From positions 80,826-144,825 of the forward strand of contig JAFAEO010000058.1 of the NCBI GenBank assembly GCA_023423975.1: a stretch of DNA of 64,000 nucleotides, written 5' to 3'. The stretch comes from Pseudomonadota bacterium. Lineage in GTDB: Bacteria; Pseudomonadota; Gammaproteobacteria; Burkholderiales; Burkholderiaceae_B. The position numbers and the translations under genes are program-made. Under the pieces are notes generated by a model. That model was not told where the DNA came from, did not search any database, and was given only the letters and a program-made list of their open reading frames with translations. Below, one piece after another: positions 17,561 through 25,545 of this stretch (its first letter is position 1; each line of letters begins with the position of its first letter).

Positions 17561-17860
17561 TCAGAACATATGCGTTGCGTGCGTGACCGCCCCACCGGCA
17601 CGGATTGCAGCAGCAACCAGCGCGGCTTCGGCAAGCTGGGCATCGGTTGCGCCTGCCTCGCGCGCCTGCTTGGTATGTATTGCAATGCAATAAGGACATT
17701 GCGTAGTGACGGCAACGGCAAGCGCGATAATCTGTTTTTGCAGTGCACTCAAAGCGCCATCGGCAAACGCAGCCTGGTCAAATGCGCGAAACGCCTGCAT
17801 GGCTTGCGGTGCAGCGGTATCAAGGTCCTTCATATGGGCAAGATGCTTCATATCATACAT
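17561..17860 (-). CDS. AhpD/carboxymuconolactone decarboxylase-like protein
   Basis: A 99-residue single-domain protein of the CMD/AhpD family. The redox CxxC with downstream His is present (TTQCPYCIAIHTKQA), followed by the helical segment AREAGATDAQLAEAALVAAAIRAGGA. I chose the ATG at 17860 because AAGGAGATAATCAC lies directly before it. Family members are peroxidase or disulfide-exchange proteins. It is divergent from xoxF, with the xoxF regulatory region between them, so it may help with oxidative or aldehyde stress during methanol oxidation; that is inference. Confidence 0.88.
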   Translation of the reverse strand: MYDMKHLAHMKDLDTAAPQAMQAFRAFDQAAFADGALSALQKQIIALAVAVTTQCPYCIAIHTKQAREAGATDAQLAEAALVAAAIRAGGAVTHATHMF

Positions 17861-18144
17861 GTGATTATCTCCTTGGGGATTATATTTACCATTCTGACCT
17901 ATCCGTGCATAGCAGCAACTGCGGCCATAATATTGGCTCGCAATTTCAATTGTGATATCGATTTTGACCGTCCCTTTGCACCCTGGGCAATCGCGCAACC
18001 GCAGGTTATCAATGCTCATGACTTTCAAAATACAACCGAGTTCTCATCATGCCAAACACCGGCTTTCATTCCAATGAATGTTTTTTCGGATGCCGCTCCT
18101 TATCGGCCCGCGCGCCTGTGGCAGGCCCGACGCAAAAAGGCGCC

Positions 18145-18170
18145 TGTCCTAATACGACACATAATGTCCT
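18145..18170. promoter_or_regulatory. Candidate enhancer (UAS) for xoxF
   Basis: Contains AATACGACACATAATGTCC at 18151-18169, with inverted ACA-N3-TGT arms. Nearly the same 19-bp sequence (AATACGATACAGGCTGTTC) lies upstream of gfa at 37692-37710. It is also flanked by a second TGTCCT copy at 18145-18150, exactly 20 bp before the one at 18165-18170. It lies about 145-160 bp before the sigma54 promoter, the usual distance for an enhancer-binding protein. Confidence 0.6.
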
Positions 18171-18280
18171 GACCTTGTTCTGCTTGCGGTACATTTGACC
18201 GCCTATATATATGCACATGATGACCGATATACCCCGCTACGCCGGCCCGATTGTGCCCAACACGTCGATACACCGCCATT

Positions 18281-18292
18281 TGCACGCGTGCA
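18281..18292. promoter_or_regulatory. Perfect 12-bp palindrome upstream of xoxF
   Basis: TGCACGCGTGCA, fully self-complementary, about 20 bp before the -24 element. It could be an additional regulator site; no copy was seen near gfa. Confidence 0.35.
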
Positions 18293-18310
18293 CGTCGGCC
18301 TTGTTCAGAT

Positions 18311-18326
18311 TGGCATGAATTGTGCT
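18311..18326 (+). promoter_or_regulatory. Sigma54 (-24/-12) promoter of xoxF
   Basis: TGGCATGAATTGTGCT has the invariant GG (18312-18313) and GC (18324-18325) exactly 10 bases apart, with one mismatch to TGGCAY-N5-TTGCW. Transcription would start near 18337, giving a leader of about 90 nt. Confidence 0.7.
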
Positions 18327-18425
18327 TATAGCAATCTATGACCATATGCATGCTGCTCGTGCTATGTTCCCGTAAGACCTTTAATTCGTGTTCTGAAATA
18401 TATAACGATAACCCCGGAGGAAGAC

Positions 18426-20273
18426 ATGTCTTTTAAGATAACCCTTAAACAGATGCTATGTGTCGCAGGTGCGCTGGCCTTTACTGGCACGGCACAGGCG
18501 GATCCACAATTGCAGGAAGCTATGAAAAACCCGGATAACTGGGCGGTTCAGGCAGGCGATTTTGCCAACCAGCGCTACAGTAAACTGGATCAGATCAACA
18601 AGGACAACGTAAAGAACCTTCAGGTGGCCTGGACTTTCTCCACCGGCGTACTGCGGGGACACGAGGGTGGACCACTGGTTATTGGGGATGTGATGTATGT
18701 TCACAGCCCCTTCCCCAACAAGGTATTCGCTATCAGCCTGAAGGATCACAGTCTGCTCTGGAAATACGAGCCTACCCAGGATCCCAATGTAATTACCATC
18801 ATGTGTTGTGATTCGGTCAACCGAGGCCTGGCATTCGGCGATGGCAAAATCATTCTGCAACAGAATGACACCACCATGGTGGCCCTGGATGCCAAAACCG
18901 GCAAGGAAGTATGGAAGGTCAAAAACGGCGACTTCAAAGTAGGTGAAAGCAATACCAATGCGCCGCATATTTTCAAGGATAAAGTCATCACCGGCATCTC
19001 CGGTGGTGAGTTTGGTGTACGGGGACGTCTGCTGGCCTACAACCTGAAAGACGGCAAGGAAGCCTGGAAAGCCTACTCGACCGGCCCGGACGACGAGATG
19101 CTGTTTGATGCCGAAAAAACGATGACCTGGACCGATGGCAAAATGGCTGCCGTGGGTAAAGATTCCTCGCTCAAATCCTGGAAAGGCGATCAGTGGAAAA
19201 TTGGCGGCGGCACCACCTGGGGCTGGTTCAGTTATGACCCTGCCCTGAATCTGGTGTACTACGGTACCGGCAACCCCGGCACCTGGAACCCGTCACAACG
19301 CCCTGGCGACAACAAATGGTCCATGTCCATCATCGCACGGGATCTGGATACCGGTGTAGCCAAATGGGTCTACCAGATGACACCGCATGACGAATGGGAT
19401 TATGACGGCGTCAATGAAAATATCCTTGCCGATATCAAAGTGGGTGGCAAAGATCGCAAGGCGCTGGTTCACTTTGACCGCAACGGTTTTGGCTATACGC
19501 TTGACCGTGAATCAGGCGAATTGCTGGTTGCCGAGAAATACGATCCGACCATCAATTGGGCCGACAAAATCGACATGAAGTCCGGCCGTCCTGTTGTCAA
19601 CAGCAAATATAGCCCTGCCAAAGGCGGTGAAGACGTCAACGTCAAAGGCATCTGTCCATCTGCACTGGGTACCAAGGATCAGCAACCTGCTGCATTCTCA
19701 CCCAAAACCGGCGTATTCTACGTCCCCACCAACCACGTCTGCATGGACTATGAACCATTTGCAGTTGATTATGTAGCTGGTCAGCCGTACGTTGGTGCAA
19801 CTGTGTCCATGTTCCCTACCCCCAACAGCCATGGCGGCATGGGTAACTTCATTGCCTGGGATGCAGACAAAGGCAAAATCCTGTGGAGCATTCCTGAAAG
19901 ATTCTCCGTATGGAGCGGCGCCCTTGCCACAGCCGGTGATGTGGTTTTCTACGGTACGCTTGAAGGTTATATTAAAGCCGTTGACACCAGCGGCAAAGAA
20001 CTGTGGAAGTTCAAAACACCTTCTGGCGTGATTGGCAACGTCACTACCTGGAAATACGAAGGCAAACAATACGTTGGCGTACTGTCCGGTATTGGCGGCT
20101 GGGCCGGCATTGGTCTGGCAGCAGGTCTTGAAAAGTCTACCGACGGCCTGGGTGCGGTTGGCGGCTACAAGGATCTGGCCAAATACACCGAACTTGGCGG
20201 TGCACTGATGGTCTTCGCATTGCCTGACAATGTCGCCACCGCAGCGGCAGAAAAAACCACAAAAACGCAATAA
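18426..20273 (+). CDS. xoxF: Lanthanide-type PQQ methanol dehydrogenase XoxF
   Basis: A periplasmic quinoprotein that oxidises methanol (to formaldehyde, in some enzymes to formate) and reduces a cytochrome c. It has 615 residues with a Sec signal peptide (about 1-26), a beta-propeller with Trp-docking repeats, and the vicinal disulfide CC at 127-128 that stacks on PQQ. Metal and catalytic residues by alignment memory: Glu195, Asn283, Asp325, and the extra Asp327 in HDEWDYDGVNE. The extra Asp is the hallmark of lanthanide-dependent XoxF; calcium MxaF has Ala there. No mxaI gene is present, also typical of XoxF. A strong CGGAGGAAGAC precedes the ATG. The gene has a sigma54 promoter and is followed by xoxG and xoxJ. 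Confidence 0.96.
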   Translation: MSFKITLKQMLCVAGALAFTGTAQADPQLQEAMKNPDNWAVQAGDFANQRYSKLDQINKDNVKNLQVAWTFSTGVLRGHEGGPLVIGDVMYVHSPFPNKVFAISLKDHSLLWKYEPTQDPNVITIMCCDSVNRGLAFGDGKIILQQNDTTMVALDAKTGKEVWKVKNGDFKVGESNTNAPHIFKDKVITGISGGEFGVRGRLLAYNLKDGKEAWKAYSTGPDDEMLFDAEKTMTWTDGKMAAVGKDSSLKSWKGDQWKIGGGTTWGWFSYDPALNLVYYGTGNPGTWNPSQRPGDNKWSMSIIARDLDTGVAKWVYQMTPHDEWDYDGVNENILADIKVGGKDRKALVHFDRNGFGYTLDRESGELLVAEKYDPTINWADKIDMKSGRPVVNSKYSPAKGGEDVNVKGICPSALGTKDQQPAAFSPKTGVFYVPTNHVCMDYEPFAVDYVAGQPYVGATVSMFPTPNSHGGMGNFIAWDADKGKILWSIPERFSVWSGALATAGDVVFYGTLEGYIKAVDTSGKELWKFKTPSGVIGNVTTWKYEGKQYVGVLSGIGGWAGIGLAAGLEKSTDGLGAVGGYKDLAKYTELGGALMVFALPDNVATAAAEKTTKTQ

Positions 20274-20283
20274 ATAGCGTCAT

Positions 20284-20315
20284 GCAGGGTGGCCGGTTCA
20301 CGCCGCTCACCCTGC
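20284..20315 (+). other. Stem-loop between xoxF and xoxG
   Basis: GCAGGGTG (20284-20291) pairs with CACCCTGC (20308-20315) across a 16-nt loop. There is no T-run, so it is more likely an mRNA-stabilising or processing element that makes xoxF more abundant than xoxG than a terminator. Confidence 0.5.
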
Positions 20316-20394
20316 AATATCAAGGTATCAAAAGAAACACAAATTCATGGCGGCATGTGCAATGCCTGCATGATAAATCTGGGACAAACTCAAT

Positions 20395-21048
20395 ATGACT
20401 TTACGTTTACGCACAATCGGAGCAGGACTCGCTATCGCTGGAATCTGTACCTTCTCTGCGCAAGCCGCAGATATCAACCCTGGTACGCAACTTCTGACCA
20501 CAATGCTGGCAGCAACGACAACCACTTTTGGTGACGGGGGCGCAGAAACAACACAAGGCACCCTTAAGGCCGAATCGACAGAAAAACGGCAAGTGCCGGC
20601 CGGCGCGGCTACCAAGCCCACTGCGCCAACACCGGCACCAGCCACCGCGGCCGAGTCGCCAGCAGCCGCAGACAAACCGGCAGCTGACAAGCCCGCAAAC
20701 GCGCCAGCAGCCTCCGATAGCGGCGACGTAAAGTATGTGGTCAAGGAAGGTAATAAGGCCGATGACCATGTACTGCAAGGATGGAAAACCTGGCGAGCAC
20801 TCGATTGCGCGCGCTGTCACGGCGCCAAGCAGGAAGGTCTTGTCGGTCCCTCACTGATCGTCGCGATTAACAAACTGTCGCACGAAGAATTCAACACAAC
20901 CGTGCTCAAGGGGCGTTTGCCACAGGGCATGCCGCCATTTGAAAGCGTACCGCGCCTGGTAAAGAATATTGATAATCTGTACACTTATCTGAAAGCGCGT
21001 GCAGATGGAAAGCTGGAACCCGGACATGTGTACCCGCTGGATAAATAA
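20395..21048 (+). CDS. xoxG: c-type cytochrome, electron acceptor of XoxF
   Basis: A 217-residue periplasmic cytochrome. It has a signal peptide (about 1-25), then an unusual Ala/Pro/Thr-rich low-complexity linker (about residues 65-110) and a class I cytochrome c domain with one haem site CARCH (138-142). The likely axial Met is Met179 (LPQGMPPF). Position directly after xoxF and before xoxJ, plus the single haem, support XoxG. The linker is longer than I expect for the family and may tether the haem domain or be a processed propeptide. Confidence 0.9.
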   Translation: MTLRLRTIGAGLAIAGICTFSAQAADINPGTQLLTTMLAATTTTFGDGGAETTQGTLKAESTEKRQVPAGAATKPTAPTPAPATAAESPAAADKPAADKPANAPAASDSGDVKYVVKEGNKADDHVLQGWKTWRALDCARCHGAKQEGLVGPSLIVAINKLSHEEFNTTVLKGRLPQGMPPFESVPRLVKNIDNLYTYLKARADGKLEPGHVYPLDK

Positions 21049-21142
21049 AAGCGCTACTATAAGCAGGTGCTCTCAATGAGCCCTGCTTGCATTTCCGCTT
21101 TTTATTTCAATTGTTATGATCGTTGTCGGAAGGATGTATTTC

Positions 21143-22054
21143 ATGCTGTCAGATAAATTACTGCCCATCCCACGTGCTGCATTGCTTGTAACACTCACCC
21201 TGAGTGCAGGCCTGCTTGCCGCAACGGCGCTGGCGCAGGAACCGAAAAAGCAAGACAAGGACGGTGAAAAGGTGCTGCGGGTGTGCCAGGATCCCAACAA
21301 TATGCCTATGTCCCGACAGGATGAAAGTGGCTACGAAAACAAAATCGCTGCGCTGTTCGCAAAAAAACTGGGCTGGAAGCTGGAGCACACCTGGCACCCT
21401 CAGCGTATGGGTTTCACGCGAGCGACACTGACCGCCAAGGACCCAAAGACCGACCGCTATAAGTGCGACGTGGTTACGGGTGTATCGCCAGGCTTCGAAC
21501 GCGGCATTCCCACCAAGCGCTATATGACGTCAACCTACGCCATCGTATACGTCAAAGGCAAGGGCCTGGATGGTATCAAAAAGCCAGAAGACATCATGTC
21601 TCTGGATAAAGCGACGTTGTCAAAAATCAAGATCGGCGCCTTCTCCGGTACACCACCGGTAAACTGGCTGTTGTCGCACAGCCTGCTGGAACGCATGGTG
21701 CCGTATCAGTTGCAAACCGGAGACCCGGAACAGTATCCCGGGCAGATTATCGAACATGATCTGGCCAACGGCAAAATTGACATTGCCATTGCCTGGGGTC
21801 CGATTGCCGGATACTACGCCAAGCATGGCGATGGCGGCGTACCCATGACCGTCGTGCCCTTTGACACCCGTATCGGCCATCATCAATTTGCGTTCAACAT
21901 TGCCATGGGTGTTCGGCACGACAGCAAAAAACTGCGCGACAAGCTCAATGAGTTGATCGACTCCAGCGGCCCGGAGATCGCCGCTATTCTGAAAGAATAT
22001 GATGTTCCGACAGCCACGGCCCCTGTTGATCGCATTGAAGATGACGACGACTGA
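21143..22054 (+). CDS. xoxJ: XoxJ-type periplasmic binding protein for the methanol dehydrogenase system
   Basis: A 303-residue protein with a signal peptide and a periplasmic solute-binding (type 2) fold. VLRVCQDPNNMPMS followed by GYENKIAALFAKKLGW is the start of the quinoprotein-dehydrogenase-associated substrate-binding family. XoxJ/MxaJ is thought to help mature or activate the dehydrogenase rather than transport a solute. I chose the ATG at 21143 because GGAAGG lies 9 bases upstream; an ATG at 21116 is possible. It ends in RIEDDDD, an acidic tail shared with the secreted protein at 16790-17170. Confidence 0.92.
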   Translation: MLSDKLLPIPRAALLVTLTLSAGLLAATALAQEPKKQDKDGEKVLRVCQDPNNMPMSRQDESGYENKIAALFAKKLGWKLEHTWHPQRMGFTRATLTAKDPKTDRYKCDVVTGVSPGFERGIPTKRYMTSTYAIVYVKGKGLDGIKKPEDIMSLDKATLSKIKIGAFSGTPPVNWLLSHSLLERMVPYQLQTGDPEQYPGQIIEHDLANGKIDIAIAWGPIAGYYAKHGDGGVPMTVVPFDTRIGHHQFAFNIAMGVRHDSKKLRDKLNELIDSSGPEIAAILKEYDVPTATAPVDRIEDDDD

Positions 22055-22098
22055 ATGAATTCGTTGACCACTGCGGCCAACAAGACAGGAGACAAATC

Positions 22099-22854
22099 AT
22101 GATTGACCGTCCTATTTTCAGATCTGGTGCCATCGCGCTAATGCTGGCGCTATCGTGCCAGGCAACGGTCGTGCTGGCAGCAAATACCAGCCAGCACGCC
22201 ACAACCGCACAACCGGCTGGCACCGCCGCACCCGCATCAAAACCCGAATCTGACCCCATTACCGAAGCCGAACGCAAGTTGTTTCTGGACAAGCATTTTG
22301 CCAACACGACCCGCCAGTCTATTGATTACACTTACCGCCAGGCCGGTCCCAGCATGACGACAATCAATGATAAGGTCAAAGTAGACGTTCGCCAACGGCA
22401 TGAAGACGGCACTGCATCGGTCAACGTGAATTTTCTTTCTGGCCCGAACCATACGCCGATCGCACCCATTGATCATGCAGAAGGAAACCCTGCTCTACTC
22501 GGGTTCCTGGAGCGCGATATTGCCGAGATGAAGCGATTTACAGGCGGCTCTACCGTTTATTTTCGCAAGCGTATCCGGCTGGCGCTGGCCGACAGCAACG
22601 TCAAAGTAGACAAGGTCAATGTCAAGTTTGAGAACAAGCAGATCGCGGCCGATCGCATCGTGATCCAGCCCTATGTCAATGATCCAATGAAGGAGAAAAT
22701 TGGCAAGTTCGCCGCCAAACGCTATGTTTTCGTGATAAGTCCGAATATACCCGGCGGACTTTATCAGGTATACACAAGTGAAAAATTTGCCGAAAGCCAG
22801 CCAGCTCAGGTGGACACATCCATGACGATTTCCGGGGGAGAAATACCGGGATAG
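22099..22854 (+). CDS. Periplasmic protein of unknown function, last gene of the xox operon
   Basis: A 251-residue protein with a signal peptide (about 1-27, ending VLAAN), a short Thr/Ala/Pro linker, then a beta-rich domain (VKVDVRQRHEDGTASVNVNFL; VDKVNVKFENKQIAADRIVI; YVFVISPNIPGGLYQVYTSE). It has no Cys in the mature part and no recognisable catalytic motif. It starts 45 bp after xoxJ with an ACAGGAGAC ribosome binding site and ends just before a strong terminator, so it belongs to the xoxF transcript. By position it may be a dehydrogenase maturation or anchoring factor; this is inference only. Confidence 0.8.
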   Translation: MIDRPIFRSGAIALMLALSCQATVVLAANTSQHATTAQPAGTAAPASKPESDPITEAERKLFLDKHFANTTRQSIDYTYRQAGPSMTTINDKVKVDVRQRHEDGTASVNVNFLSGPNHTPIAPIDHAEGNPALLGFLERDIAEMKRFTGGSTVYFRKRIRLALADSNVKVDKVNVKFENKQIAADRIVIQPYVNDPMKEKIGKFAAKRYVFVISPNIPGGLYQVYTSEKFAESQPAQVDTSMTISGGEIPG

Positions 22855-22878
22855 CAAGCATCCCGGCAATGTGTCAGC

Positions 22879-22909
22879 AAAGGGCCCGTTCTAAACAACG
22901 GGCCCTTTT
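22879..22909 (+). terminator. Terminator of the xoxFGJ operon
   Basis: A perfect 12-bp stem AAAGGGCCCGTT/AACGGGCCCTTT with a 6-nt loop and TTTT. It may also stop the convergent minus-strand unit. Confidence 0.92.
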
Positions 22910-22964
22910 GCCACCGTATAGCCGACAGCGACTGTCTAGCTCAGCCAAGCCGCGGCCAAAGCGA

Positions 22965-23912
22965 TCAATGGATATAGACACCCCATGGACGTTCGCCCAC
23001 CGCGATATCGGTAATCTTCGCGTTCTTTTCCGTATCGATCACAGTCACGCTGTTGGAGCGGCCGTTGGCCACATACAGTTTTTTGCCGTCGGGTGAAATC
23101 GCCATGTTCCATGGACGCTGCCCCACCTTGACAGTGGCAACGATTTCATCTTTGGCCGTATCAATCACCGATACGCTTGCATCACCCCCGTTGGAGATAT
23201 ACACGCGGCTGCCATCCGGGCTGACCGTCACACCATTGGAGCGTACGCCACCGGCAAGCTTCTTGATGACTTTATTGTTGGGCAAGTCAATCACGTAGAC
23301 TTCATTGCTGTTTTCAGCGGCGACATAGGCCTTGCTGCTGTCGGGAAGATAACCGATACCACGAGGTCGTTTGCCCACTTCAATCTCCGAGACGGCCTTG
23401 CGCGCTGAAAAATCGATCACGTCAACGGAATGCCCGTCTTCGGCGCTCACCAGCAGCTTTTTGCCATCGGGCGAGAAGACCGCATGCTCGGGATTATCTC
23501 CGTTCACCTTGATCTCATCGACCATTTTATTGGTTTGAGTATCAATAATGGCAACCGTATTATTCTCTTCAATCGCTGCGGCAATCCAGCGCCCATCGGC
23601 CGACACGTACACGCCTTCAGGCGAGTCGCCCAGGCTAACGCTGCCAATCACCTTGCGTTGTTTTAAATCTACAATATTGAGCTGGTTATTGGTTTTCTGG
23701 CTCACATACAGATTATCCCCACTGGCGGCCAGGCCCCTGGGCTTTTCACCCAGGTCCTTGATGGTATCCACAACCTTGTCGGTCGCGACATCGATCACAG
23801 AAATACTGGCGCCGCCTTCATTAGGCACATACGCAAATGGTTCCGCTGTGGCCGCAGTGGCGAACGACAGCAATGTAGCTGCAAGTGTTGTGATTAGTAT
23901 TTTTTGTCTCAT
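22965..23912 (-). CDS. PQQ-associated YVTN beta-propeller protein
   Basis: A 315-residue secreted protein. After a signal peptide (about 1-23) there are seven repeats of the YVTN type, each near 42 residues, with recurring SVIDVATDKVV, GVYVSADGRW, VFSPDGKKLLV and ISPDGKKLYVANG elements. Closely similar propellers occur with PQQ-dependent alcohol dehydrogenases (the PQQ-dependent catabolism-associated beta-propeller family); their role is unknown. It lies 30 bp after the cytochrome b561 gene and converges on the xox operon, so it is part of the same functional region. Confidence 0.92.
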   Translation of the reverse strand: MRQKILITTLAATLLSFATAATAEPFAYVPNEGGASISVIDVATDKVVDTIKDLGEKPRGLAASGDNLYVSQKTNNQLNIVDLKQRKVIGSVSLGDSPEGVYVSADGRWIAAAIEENNTVAIIDTQTNKMVDEIKVNGDNPEHAVFSPDGKKLLVSAEDGHSVDVIDFSARKAVSEIEVGKRPRGIGYLPDSSKAYVAAENSNEVYVIDLPNNKVIKKLAGGVRSNGVTVSPDGSRVYISNGGDASVSVIDTAKDEIVATVKVGQRPWNMAISPDGKKLYVANGRSNSVTVIDTEKNAKITDIAVGERPWGVYIH

Positions 23913-23942
23913 CCTTAAGTCTCCTTTGACAACATAGTGGTG

Positions 23943-24500
23943 CTACCGGCCTGATGAGGAGCCAGGCAGCATTCGATGAATCACCTCCCGATGTCCCGAC
24001 ACCAGGTGCGAGACGGCGGCCAGCACATGCAGAATCACCAGACACAGCAGTATCCAGGAAATTAGCCCATGCAACTGATTGAAAAACGCATAAATCGCTT
24101 TATCTTCGATGCCCCAGGGGGGCATTTCAATTGTGTTGAAAAACTTGACGCCCCACTTGCTGAAGTTGGATGCAATATAGCCGGTAAGCGGCAGCAGCAG
24201 CATAAAAAAATAAAGCAGAAAATGGGTAGCAGAAGCCGCCTTTTGCTGCCACGTTGGGATGGACACGGGCAACGCGGGGGGACGGTGGGTAAGGCGCCAG
24301 CCAATACGCGCCAGAATCAGCAGGCCGATCAGCATGCCGGTGCTTTTATGTATATTCACAAAATAGCTGCGATCCGGTACACCCCGGGGTATGCTTTCCA
24401 GGTACCAGCCCAGAACAAACTGCCCTACCAGGCACAGTGCGATCATCCAATGCAGCAGCATTGCCACTCGTGTATAACGAGGTGCATCCATGTATGTCAT
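23943..24500 (-). CDS. Cytochrome b561
   Basis: A 185-residue inner-membrane di-haem b protein with four helices. Likely haem histidines lie in AMLLHWMIA (helix 1), VNIHKSTGM (helix 2) and in ILHVLAAVSHLVSGH (helix 4). The ISWILLCLVILHVLAAV and RSYFVNIHKSTGMLIG segments are typical of the YodB/CybB family. It precedes the YVTN gene in the same operon. It could move electrons between quinol and a periplasmic acceptor; whether it serves XoxG is unknown. Confidence 0.92.
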   Translation of the reverse strand: MTYMDAPRYTRVAMLLHWMIALCLVGQFVLGWYLESIPRGVPDRSYFVNIHKSTGMLIGLLILARIGWRLTHRPPALPVSIPTWQQKAASATHFLLYFFMLLLPLTGYIASNFSKWGVKFFNTIEMPPWGIEDKAIYAFFNQLHGLISWILLCLVILHVLAAVSHLVSGHREVIHRMLPGSSSGR

Positions 24501-24658
24501 CCCCTTCGGCTATGTATGCCGGTTTTATTGATTAACCCTGCCGGTCCCAAAGAACTGACCTTCTGACTGAACTCTATCACGACTGACCACCTATGTCATT
24601 GCCGGCAACCACCTTAATGTATGCGAAAAAAATGCATAGCAGAGATGGCAATTGCCAT

Positions 24659-25285
24659 TTACCCCCTGATTGTTTCTCCTGCCCGGTCCAGCAAATCCGA
24701 ACTGCTGCCATTGAGCAGCATTAAATGAAAACGCGACAGCTCGCTTTTATGCAGCAACGTCACCGGGCAAGCCAGTTTATCAGCGTACTTTCGGAATCCT
24801 TCATCCAACACGCCGTCACGGATATGCTGCGCTACATTCACGTTCGAGAAAAAGGGTCGCGTCTTTACCAGAATCAACCTTTCTGCATTCAAATGTGTCG
24901 CCAGCCAGGCCGCAATGCTATCGGATGAAATCGTCGAGTCAGTCAGATCATCCGGTATATCCCGCATCAAGGACAGCGGCATCCATAGCGCGACGCCGCC
25001 CCGCTGCAGCGTCTGGCGCACATGGCGCGCATCCAGCACCGGACTGATCTGCGGCGCCATGCTGCTGATCAGCAACCCATACTGGGCGCCGGTAAGCAGC
25101 AACATATTGTGCGTTACCAGGCGGTCCAATTGCCAGCGTGATTTCATCTCCCGGACAAAATCTGCGCCGTGCCAGCGACCAGGCACAATAATGACGCGCC
25201 CCCCGCCGACAGTACTCAGTTCTTCAACCCAATCCTGCAACGTGTCATCATGAGCCAGAGCACCGTCAAGCTTGACTACCCACAT
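24659..25285 (-). CDS. Amino-acid-kinase-superfamily protein (MfnE-like)
   Basis: A 208-residue protein with an amino-acid kinase fold start (MWVVKLDGALAHDD, where the lysine of VVKLxG binds ATP phosphates) and the VIIVPGRWHGADFVREM segment, a variant of the usual VPGGGxFAD. Small single-domain kinases of this type occur in methylotrophs and archaea and are linked to methanofuran cofactor assembly (MfnE). The glycine-rich loop is altered (GRW instead of GGG), so activity is uncertain. No other tetrahydromethanopterin or methanofuran gene is in the window. GGAGAGGGAC lies directly before the ATG. Confidence 0.65.
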   Translation of the reverse strand: MWVVKLDGALAHDDTLQDWVEELSTVGGGRVIIVPGRWHGADFVREMKSRWQLDRLVTHNMLLLTGAQYGLLISSMAPQISPVLDARHVRQTLQRGGVALWMPLSLMRDIPDDLTDSTISSDSIAAWLATHLNAERLILVKTRPFFSNVNVAQHIRDGVLDEGFRKYADKLACPVTLLHKSELSRFHLMLLNGSSSDLLDRAGETIRG

Positions 25286-25545
25286 GTCCCTCTCCTGGTC
25301 TTATATTTTTATATATTGGCTCCAGGCTAACAAAAGCAATATTCGTACCAGAATTGTCAGGCAGCCGGGCTTTTGCCGACATATTGCTTGCCGGCCCCGT
25401 GCCCCCTTTGCCTGCGGGCATCTGCAGGCTTACTGGCAACAGGTCAATGCGGCAGTGAATGCCCCGTGCGCGCCGCACAGGTAAAATAGCGGCCCCTGAA
25501 CACACCAACTGTGACGCATGCGTGACAATGTGTACCGTTACGCTC

